A stretch of DNA of 11,697 nt from Polaromonas sp. (GTDB lineage: Bacteria; Pseudomonadota; Gammaproteobacteria; Burkholderiales; Burkholderiaceae_C), in NCBI GenBank assembly GCA_023259235.1, contig JAHFQQ010000091.1, positions 1 to 11,697 of the forward strand, read 5' to 3'. The position numbers were made by a program, and so were the translations under genes. Position 1 is the stretch's first letter, and each line of letters starts with the position of its first letter. Under the pieces are notes generated by a model. It was not told where the DNA came from. It made no database searches and saw nothing but the letters and a program-made list of their open reading frames with translations. This document shows positions 5,914 through 11,697 of the stretch, one piece after another.

Positions 5914-7142
5914 AGCGCTGGATCAAATGGGCCGTGGGCCTTGTCGTTGTTTTGCTGCTCGTCGCCAGCGTGATGCGCGCGCTCTCGACGCGAAAGGCGC
6001 GCCAGCAGGCGCTGGTCACCGCCAGCGCGGGCAGCACGGCCAAGGCACAAGGGGGCGTGGAACTCGCCAGCACGGATCTGGTCCGCGCCCAGGTCCGTGA
6101 AGTGGCCCAGGGGCTGGCAGTATCAGGCGCTCTCAAGGCGGTTAATTCGGCCATGATCAAGGCACGGGTGGCGGGCGAGCTTCAGGGCCTGACACTGCGC
6201 GAAGGCGATTTTGTCAAGGCCGGCCAGGTGGTTGCGCGCATTGAAGACAGCGACTACAGCTCGCGCGTGCGGCAGGCCAGGGAGCAGGCCGAATCAGCCA
6301 AGGCGCAGGTGGCGATTGCACAACGCCAGTACGACAACAACAAGGCGCTGGTGGATCAGGGCTTTATTTCCCGAACCGCGCTGGACACCTCGCAGGCCAA
6401 CCTGAATGCGGCGCAAGCCACCTACAGGGCAGCGCAGGCTGCCACCCAGGTGGCAGCCAAATCACTCGATGACACCATACTGAGGGCGCCCATTTCCGGC
6501 CTGGTGTCGCAGCGCCTGGCACAGCCGGGCGAGCGCGTGAGCGTGGACGCCAGGATTGTCGAATTGGTGGATTTGAGCCAGGTCGAGATGGAAGCGACGT
6601 TAAGCGCGGCCGATTCCATGCAGGTGCACGTCGGCCAGAGCGCCGAGCTGCAAATTGAAGGCAGCAGACTGCCGGTCAAGGCCCGGGTCGCGCGCATCAA
6701 CCCCAGCACCCAGGCGGGTAGTCGCAGCGTGCTGGTTTACCTGGCCATTGACAACCCGGGCGGAGACGCCGTGCCGCTTTTGCGCCAGGGCCTGTTCGCC
6801 CAGGGTACGCTCGGCACGACCCGCACCTCCGTGCTGTCAGTTCCAGTCAGCGCAGTGCAAACCGACAAGCCCGAGCCCTACGTACAGGTGGTTGAAAACG
6901 GACAGGTAGCCCACCGGCCGGTCGAGCTCGGGGTGCGCGGCAGCGTTGGCAGCGAAGACGTCGTCGCGGTCAGGGGGCTTGCCGACGGCGCGCTGGTGAT
7001 CCGCGGTGAAATTGGCAGCCTGCGTGAAGGCACCAAAGTCAGCTTGACACCAATGGCTCCCGCGCAGGGCAGCGCGATGCCGGCAAACCCCGCGGCAAGT
7101 GCGCCAGCCGCCACGCCAGCAGTCACCAGGTCAACGCCCTGA
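5910..7142 (+). CDS. RND efflux membrane fusion protein (periplasmic adaptor)
   Basis: This 410-residue adaptor links the inner-membrane RND permease to an outer-membrane channel. A single N-terminal helix (about residues 5-24, KWAVGLVVVLLLVASVM) anchors it; no lipobox cysteine is present, so it is not a lipoprotein. The barrel-sandwich (lipoyl-like) halves are at about 78-112 (ARVAGELQGLTLREGDFVKA) and 187-222 (DDTILRAPISGLVSQRLAQP), flanking a helical hairpin at about 113-185. Beta-barrel and membrane-proximal domains fill 224-380, including LLRQGLFAQGTL, and the C-terminus is an Ala/Pro-rich tail. The ATG at 5910 overlaps the TetR stop as ATGA, giving likely translational coupling. The open frame continues far upstream inside the TetR gene but that part is out-of-frame shadow. 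The permease gene starts 12 bases after the stop. Confidence 0.95.
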   Translation: MKRWIKWAVGLVVVLLLVASVMRALSTRKARQQALVTASAGSTAKAQGGVELASTDLVRAQVREVAQGLAVSGALKAVNSAMIKARVAGELQGLTLREGDFVKAGQVVARIEDSDYSSRVRQAREQAESAKAQVAIAQRQYDNNKALVDQGFISRTALDTSQANLNAAQATYRAAQAATQVAAKSLDDTILRAPISGLVSQRLAQPGERVSVDARIVELVDLSQVEMEATLSAADSMQVHVGQSAELQIEGSRLPVKARVARINPSTQAGSRSVLVYLAIDNPGGDAVPLLRQGLFAQGTLGTTRTSVLSVPVSAVQTDKPEPYVQVVENGQVAHRPVELGVRGSVGSEDVVAVRGLADGALVIRGEIGSLREGTKVSLTPMAPAQGSAMPANPAASAPAATPAVTRSTP

Positions 7143-7154
7143 ACGGCACAAACC

Positions 7155-10100
7155 ATGTGGTTCACCCAGGTCAGCCTGAAGAATCCGGTGTTTGCAACCA
7201 TGGTCATGCTGGCCATTGTGGTGCTTGGATTGTTTTCCTACCAGCGCATGCAGGTGGACCAGTTCCCCAACGTCGACTTTCCGGTGGTGGTCATCACGAC
7301 CGATTACCCCGGGGCCTCGCCCGAAATCGTTGAAAGCGAAGTCACAAAAAAAATCGAGGAAGGCGTCAATTCGATTGCCGGCATCAGCGCCCTGACCTCG
7401 CGCAGCTACGAGGGCCAGTCCGTCGTCATTATCGAATTCCAGCTTTATGTGGATGGGCGCAGGGCAGCCGAGGATGTGCGCGAAAAAATCTCGATCATCC
7501 GCCCGACCCTGCGCGACGAGGTGAAAGAGCCGCGCGTCTTGCGCTTTGACCCGGCGAGCCTCCCGATCTGGTCGGCCGCAGTGCTTCCCGATGCCTCCAG
7601 GGGCAAGGCCATGTCAGCCATCGAGCTCACCAGCTGGGCTGATCAGGTGCTGAAAAAACGCCTTGAAAATGTTCGCGGCGCCGGCGCGGTGACGCTGGTC
7701 GGTGCGACCCGCCGCGAGATCAACATTTACCTCAATCCACGCGCCATGGAGTCGTTCGGCGTCACGGCCGAGCAGGTGGTCAACGCCGTGAGCAATGAAA
7801 ATCAGGACCTGCCGCTGGGCACCATTCGTTCACTGACCCAGGAGCGCGTGGCCAAGATCGATGCGCGCATGAAACGGCCCGAAGATTTCAAGAAAATCAT
7901 TGTCGCGCGCAAAGGCCTGATCAACGCCAGCGGTGGCGCGCCCATCACGCTGGAGCAGGTCGCCCGCATCGCCGACGGGCCTCAGGAACTTGACAGTCTG
8001 GCGCTTTACAACGGCCAGCGCACCTTGCTGCTGAGCGTGCAGAAGGCCCAGGATGAAAACACCATTGGCGTGGTGGACGGACTGAACAAGGCGATTGCCG
8101 AAATGCAGTCGCTGCTGCCGCCGGGCGCCCGACTCGAGTTGATCACCGACGCCGCACGGCCGATCCGCGTGGCAGTCGAAAACGTTCGCGAAACCCTGAT
8201 TGAAGGCGCCCTGCTGACGGTGCTGATCGTGTTCCTGTTCCTCAACTCGTGGCGCTCCACGGTGATCACCGGGCTGACGCTGCCGATTTCCATCATCGGC
8301 ACCTTCCTCTTCATGAACATGTTCGGCTTCACCATCAACATGATCACGCTGATGGCGCTGTCGCTCAGCGTCGGCCTGTTGATCGACGACGCAATCGTGG
8401 TGCGCGAAAACATCGTGCGGCACGTGCAAATGGGGAAAGCGCCCTATCAGGCATCGCTTGACGGCACCCGGGAAATTGGCCTGGCCGTGCTGGCCACCAC
8501 CTTTTCCATCGTCGCAGTATTTCTGCCGATCGGTTTCATGGGCGGCATCATCGGCAAGTTTTTTCATGAATTCGGCGTCACCATCGTGGCGTCCGTGCTG
8601 CTCTCGATGTTCGTCAGCTTCACGCTGGACCCGATGCTCTCCAGCATCTGGCATGACCCCTCGATCGAGTTGCATGGCAAGCACCACGCGCCAGTGACGT
8701 TTTACGACAAGACAATCGGCCGCGTCACGGGCCTGTTTTCCAGCGCCACCGAATACTTGAGCCATGCGTACCAGGGCATCTTGAGCTGGTCGCTGATTCA
8801 TAAACTGGCCACGCTGGCAATCGCCGTAACGATATTCGCGCTGAGTATTGTCATGGTGCCCTTGCTGGGCACCGAGTTCGTTCCCAAAGCGGATTTTTCA
8901 GAAACCTCACTCAACTTTTACACCCCGGTGGGCTCTTCGCTCGAAGCCACCGAAGCCAAGGCCCGGCAGGTCGAGGCCATTGTGCGCGGGTTTCCGGAGG
9001 TGCGGTACACGCTGGCCACCATCAACACCGGCAACGCGAAAGGCAAGATGTACGCCAGCGTCTATGTGCGCCTGGTGGACCGCAAGGCACGCACGCGCGA
9101 TGTGGACCAGATGTCGGGCGTGCTGCGTGATCGGCTCAAGCAGGTGCCCGGTATCACCGTGACCCACGTTGGCCTGCTCGATCCGGTGGGTGGCAACAAG
9201 CAGATCGAGTTTTCGCTGGAGGGCCAGGACCTGAAGGAACTTGAGCGCCTGAGCCGCCTGGTCACTGAAAAAATCCAGAGCATTCCCGGGCTGGTGGATC
9301 TGGACTCCAGCGTCAAGGCCGACCAGCCAGTGATAGAGGTGAACGTGCGGCGCGATGCCGCGTCGGACCTGGGGCTGTCTGTCGCGCAGATTGCCGCGTC
9401 GCTGCGCACGCTGGTGGCGGGCCAGACCGTTGGCAACTGGCGCGCGCCGGATGACCGGCCCTACGATGTCAACGTGCGGCTGGCGCCCGATGCGCGCAAT
9501 GCGCCGGAAGACCTGGAACGCCTGCCCTTCATGAACAGCGCCATCGGCAGCAACCCCGACGGCTCGGCGCGCATCGTGCGGCTCAGCCAGGTCGCCAGCG
9601 TGACGGCATCGACCGGTCCGAATCAGATCAACCGGCGCGACCTCGCCCGCGAAGTAGCCATCAACGCCAATGCCTATAACCGCTCGGCCGGCGAAGTCTC
9701 CAACGACATCAAGGCGGCGCTGGATGCAATTTCCTTTCCGCCCGGCTACAGCTATCAGTTCAGCGGCTCCACCAAGAACATGGCGGAATCGTTTGGCTAC
9801 GCGGTTTCCGCGCTGGTGATGGCGATTTTGTTCATCTACATGATTCTGGCCAGCGAGTTCAAGAGCTTTCTGCAGCCGATGGCACTGATGACTTCGCTGC
9901 CGCTGACGCTGATCGGGGTGGTGCTGGCCCTGCTGCTGTTTGGCTCGACGTTGTCAATATTCTCGATCATCGGCATCGTCATGCTGATGGGGCTGGTCAC
10001 GAAAAACGCCATTTTGCTGGTGGACTTTGCCATTCGCATGCAGGAGCAGGGCATGACGCGCCATGACGCCTTGCTGCAGGCCGCAAGGGTCAGGCTGCGG

Positions 10101-10385
10101 CCCATCCTGATGACGACGCTGGCGATGATTTTTGGCATGATGCCGCTGGCTTTTGCGCTGACCGAGGGCTCGGAGCAACGCGCCCCAATGGGCCAGGCCG
10201 TAATTGGCGGCGTGATTACCTCTTCGCTGCTGACGCTGGTCGTGGTGCCGGTAACCTACTGCTACCTGGACGACCTGGCCCAATGGTTCAGGCGCAAGTT
10301 TGGCAAGAAGGGGCAAAGCGCCTCTCCCGCGCAGGTTAGCGCGGCGGCCGCTGGCCGCGCTGATGGCGTTACCCGGCGCGTCTAA
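7155..10385 (+). CDS. RND efflux permease, HAE-1/AcrB-like
   Basis: This 1076-residue inner-membrane proton antiporter is the pump component of a tripartite efflux system. It has the standard plan: helix 1 at about 9-31, a large periplasmic loop, helices 2-6 between about 348 and 497, helix 7 at about 550, a second periplasmic loop, and helices 8-12 from about 880 to 1035. The proton-relay residues are intact: D411-D412 in GLLIDDAIVVREN (helix 4) and K950 in LVTKNAILLVDFA (helix 10), matching AcrB D407/D408/K940. The N-terminal DQFPNVDFPVVVITTDYPGA is typical of this branch. This relay with the HAE-1-like sequence favours drug or small-hydrophobic export over metal export (CusA/CzcA type), but the substrate is unknown. 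The stop TAA overlaps a possible promoter for the next genes. No channel gene follows directly; a TolC-like gene starts 1.2 kb downstream. Confidence 0.96.
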   Translation: MWFTQVSLKNPVFATMVMLAIVVLGLFSYQRMQVDQFPNVDFPVVVITTDYPGASPEIVESEVTKKIEEGVNSIAGISALTSRSYEGQSVVIIEFQLYVDGRRAAEDVREKISIIRPTLRDEVKEPRVLRFDPASLPIWSAAVLPDASRGKAMSAIELTSWADQVLKKRLENVRGAGAVTLVGATRREINIYLNPRAMESFGVTAEQVVNAVSNENQDLPLGTIRSLTQERVAKIDARMKRPEDFKKIIVARKGLINASGGAPITLEQVARIADGPQELDSLALYNGQRTLLLSVQKAQDENTIGVVDGLNKAIAEMQSLLPPGARLELITDAARPIRVAVENVRETLIEGALLTVLIVFLFLNSWRSTVITGLTLPISIIGTFLFMNMFGFTINMITLMALSLSVGLLIDDAIVVRENIVRHVQMGKAPYQASLDGTREIGLAVLATTFSIVAVFLPIGFMGGIIGKFFHEFGVTIVASVLLSMFVSFTLDPMLSSIWHDPSIELHGKHHAPVTFYDKTIGRVTGLFSSATEYLSHAYQGILSWSLIHKLATLAIAVTIFALSIVMVPLLGTEFVPKADFSETSLNFYTPVGSSLEATEAKARQVEAIVRGFPEVRYTLATINTGNAKGKMYASVYVRLVDRKARTRDVDQMSGVLRDRLKQVPGITVTHVGLLDPVGGNKQIEFSLEGQDLKELERLSRLVTEKIQSIPGLVDLDSSVKADQPVIEVNVRRDAASDLGLSVAQIAASLRTLVAGQTVGNWRAPDDRPYDVNVRLAPDARNAPEDLERLPFMNSAIGSNPDGSARIVRLSQVASVTASTGPNQINRRDLAREVAINANAYNRSAGEVSNDIKAALDAISFPPGYSYQFSGSTKNMAESFGYAVSALVMAILFIYMILASEFKSFLQPMALMTSLPLTLIGVVLALLLFGSTLSIFSIIGIVMLMGLVTKNAILLVDFAIRMQEQGMTRHDALLQAARVRLRPILMTTLAMIFGMMPLAFALTEGSEQRAPMGQAVIGGVITSSLLTLVVVPVTYCYLDDLAQWFRRKFGKKGQSASPAQVSAAAAGRADGVTRRV

Positions 10386-10388
10386 AAT
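10383..10388 (+). promoter_or_regulatory. Possible -10 element for the methyltransferase-rhodanese-tolC genes
   Basis: TAAAAT, five of six matches to the -10 consensus, overlaps the RND stop codon. The -35 region at 10360-10365 (CTGATG, 17-base spacer) is weak. If active, the downstream genes would be expressed independently of the TetR-controlled pump, with a leader of about 50 bases. Confidence 0.35.
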
Positions 10389-10447
10389 AAAGGGTTTCTA
10401 CTGGTGCAGCCCTTTCCTCCCTTTAACCCTCAAGCCAACAGGTCCAC

Positions 10448-11137
10448 ATGAACTACGAACAAGCCCGCTTCAACATGATCGAGCAGCAGATCCGCCCCTG
10501 GGAGGTGCTCGACAGCCAGGTCCTGTCCCTGCTCGCAGTGGTCAGGCGAGAGGATTTTGTGCCGCTCGCCCACAAGGCACTGGCCTTTGCGGACCTGGAA
10601 ATTCCCTTGGCGCCACGGCAGAACCCAAGCCAGTGCATGCTGTCGCCCAAAGTCGAAGCCCGCATCCTGCAGGATCTGGCCGTGCAAAAACACGAGAGCG
10701 TGCTGGAGATCGGCGCCGGTTCGGGTTACATGGCCGCGCTGCTGTCGCACCGCGCGCAGAAGGTGATCACGCTTGAAATCGAGCCCACGCTGGCCCAGAC
10801 CGCCCGTGAGAACCTGCAGAAGGCGGGCATCTACAACTGCGAAGTACTCATCGCTGACGGCGCTGCCGAACTGGCACCGGCGGCGACGGGAAACGACCCG
10901 ATGCAGGGACCTTTTGACGTGATTGCGCTCAGCGGCTCGGTCGCTGAAGTGCCGGCCGCGCTGCTGTCCCGGCTCAAGATCGGCGGGCGTCTGAGCGCCA
11001 TCGTCGGCCAGGAACCCATGATGCGTGCCACCCTGATCATGCGCGTGGCCGAAAACGCCTGGCGCACCACGCAGGACTGGGACACCGTGGCTCCGCGGCT
11101 GCTGAATTTTCCCGAGCCTTCGCGATTCGTTTTCTGA
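10448..11137 (+). CDS. PCMT-family SAM-dependent methyltransferase (divergent isoaspartate methyltransferase-like)
   Basis: This 229-residue protein belongs to the protein-L-isoaspartate O-methyltransferase (PCMT) superfamily. Visible are the N-terminal AR..M.EQQIRPWEVLD and VRREDFVPLAHKALAFADL, SAM motif I VLEIGAGSGYMAALL (85-99), the acidic ribose-binding E110 in VITLEIEP, and the later FDVIALSGSVAEVP and LKIGGRLSAIVG. The segment that in true Pcm enzymes reads like TISQPYIVA, which lines the isoaspartyl pocket, is here CMLSPKVEARI (63-73). So it is related to Pcm but repair activity is doubtful, and no symbol is given. The start has a modest ribosome site (AGG at 10440-10442). A rhodanese and a tolC-like gene follow on the same strand with short gaps, suggesting co-transcription. 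Similar PCMT-like genes next to tolC are known to me from other proteobacteria. Confidence 0.85.
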   Translation: MNYEQARFNMIEQQIRPWEVLDSQVLSLLAVVRREDFVPLAHKALAFADLEIPLAPRQNPSQCMLSPKVEARILQDLAVQKHESVLEIGAGSGYMAALLSHRAQKVITLEIEPTLAQTARENLQKAGIYNCEVLIADGAAELAPAATGNDPMQGPFDVIALSGSVAEVPAALLSRLKIGGRLSAIVGQEPMMRATLIMRVAENAWRTTQDWDTVAPRLLNFPEPSRFVF

Positions 11138-11163
11138 AATCCAGCGCCTGAAAGCCCGTGCCG

Positions 11164-11535
11164 ATGATTTCCCAACTGAGCCCCGCCGATTTCGCTGCAT
11201 GGCGCGACCAGGTCAGCACCGCTGACAGCGCAGGGCCAGCCCTGTTGCCCGTGGTGCTCGATGTGCGTGAACCCTGGGAGGTACAAGCCGCATCGGTCAA
11301 GGAAAATGGTTTTACGCTGGTGCATATTCCCATGCGCGAGATCCCGGGGCGACTGGCCCAACTGCAAAGCATCCATGACGCCGGGCGACCGATTGCCTGC
11401 CTGTGCCACCACGGCATGCGCAGCCTTCAGGTGGCCCAGTATTTGGCGCAGGGCGGCTTTACCCGGGTGGTCAACCTTCAGGGCGGCATCAATGCCTGGT
11501 CGCAGCAGGCGGACCCGTCGGTGCCGCGTTACTGA
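11164..11535 (+). CDS. Single-domain rhodanese-like sulfurtransferase
   Basis: This 123-residue cytoplasmic protein is one rhodanese domain of the GlpE/PspE size class, expected to carry a persulfide sulfur on its active-site cysteine. That residue is C81 in the loop CHHGMRS (81-87). Other family features are VVLDVREPWE (30-39), HIPMREIPGRL (54-64) and the C-terminal VVNLQGGINAW. No signal peptide or second domain is present. ATG 11164 is preferred to an in-frame GTG at 11158 because GAAAG at 11150-11154 lies nine bases before the ATG but only three before the GTG. The gene starts 26 bases after the methyltransferase stop and ends 48 bases before the TolC-like gene. The physiological sulfur acceptor is unknown; its place before tolC does not by itself give a role in efflux. 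Confidence 0.93.
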   Translation: MISQLSPADFAAWRDQVSTADSAGPALLPVVLDVREPWEVQAASVKENGFTLVHIPMREIPGRLAQLQSIHDAGRPIACLCHHGMRSLQVAQYLAQGGFTRVVNLQGGINAWSQQADPSVPRY

Positions 11536-11583
11536 TGCGCGCCTGATCTTTCATTGGCTGACTTTCGCATTCTCCAGGAACCC

Positions 11584-11697
11584 ATGCCAACGCCCCCAAA
11601 ACCGCCCGCACGCAGCCGATTATCCTTGCCCCGCTCAATGGTCCTGGCCACGGCATTGGGGGCATTGGCCCCGCTGGCGCAAGCCCAGAGCCTGCTC
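11584..11697 (+). CDS. tolC: Probable TolC-family outer-membrane channel (5' end only)
   Basis: Only the first 38 codons are in the window. They encode an exported N-terminus: a basic, proline-rich start (MPTPPKPPARSRLSLPRS), a hydrophobic core (MVLATALGALAPL) and a likely signal-peptidase site after AQA, just before QSLL. A mature protein opening with SLL is common in TolC-type channels (for example AQ-SLLEL...). AGGAA at 11576-11580 precedes the ATG, though only three bases away. The identification rests mainly on gene order, since PCMT-like and rhodanese genes commonly precede tolC in related bacteria, and on the absence of another channel gene beside the RND pump. Another exported protein cannot be excluded from this fragment. 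If correct, it supplies the third part of the pump. Confidence 0.65.
   Translation, partial: MPTPPKPPARSRLSLPRSMVLATALGALAPLAQAQSLL

Noticed and set aside
7830..8801. 323-codon minus-strand open frame opposite the RND permease
   Set aside because: It is His/Gln/Asp-rich low-information sequence directly antisense to conserved pump helices; no family resemblance.
10389..10415. AAAGGG/CCCTTT pair after the RND gene as a terminator
   Set aside because: The stem is only six bases with a 15-base loop and only a three-base T-run, so it is too weak to call.

Overview
The window looks like ordinary chromosome from a GC-rich betaproteobacterium, most likely Burkholderiales and probably Comamonadaceae (Polaromonas/Rhodoferax/Variovorax-like). 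This is inferred from protein character, strong GC preference at third codon positions, a short AT-rich repeat seen twice between genes, and a methyltransferase-like/rhodanese/tolC gene order. No RNA gene, insertion sequence, CRISPR array or phage gene was recognised.

Layout. Left block, minus strand: the 5' end of a Pit-type phosphate permease gene (1-161), preceded by its usual partner, a DUF47/PhoU-like gene (178-825). A 561-base interval follows (826-1386). It holds what looks like a frameshifted remnant of a small membrane-protein gene (880-1114), one copy of the short repeat (about 1130-1190), and a stretch with nothing recognisable. Then come msrA (1387-1926) and a LysR-type regulator (1986-2879), both on the minus strand.

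Middle block, plus strand: gcdH (glutaryl-CoA dehydrogenase, 3017-4213) is divergent from the LysR gene. The 137-base space between them contains a perfect 15-base dyad that is a good regulator-site candidate. A second repeat copy (about 4229-4284) separates gcdH from a DUF218/ElyC-like envelope gene (4285-5061).

Right block, plus strand: a TetR regulator (5212-5913), a membrane fusion protein (5910-7142, with a 4-base ATGA overlap) and a 1076-residue RND permease (7155-10385) form a compact efflux operon. A clear -35/-10 promoter precedes it, with a palindromic operator over the -10 and the start of transcription, which predicts self-repression by the TetR protein. No outer-membrane channel gene lies directly after the permease. 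Instead a methyltransferase related to protein-L-isoaspartate methyltransferases (10448-11137) and a single-domain rhodanese (11164-11535) follow, and then the signal-peptide end of a probable TolC-family channel gene (11584 onward, cut by the window). The complete tripartite pump may therefore be encoded within about 6 kb.

I found no clear evidence of a wholly new system. The most interesting points are the altered substrate-side motif of the methyltransferase and its place next to rhodanese and tolC, the two repeat copies with identical internal spacing, and the operator architecture of the efflux operon.
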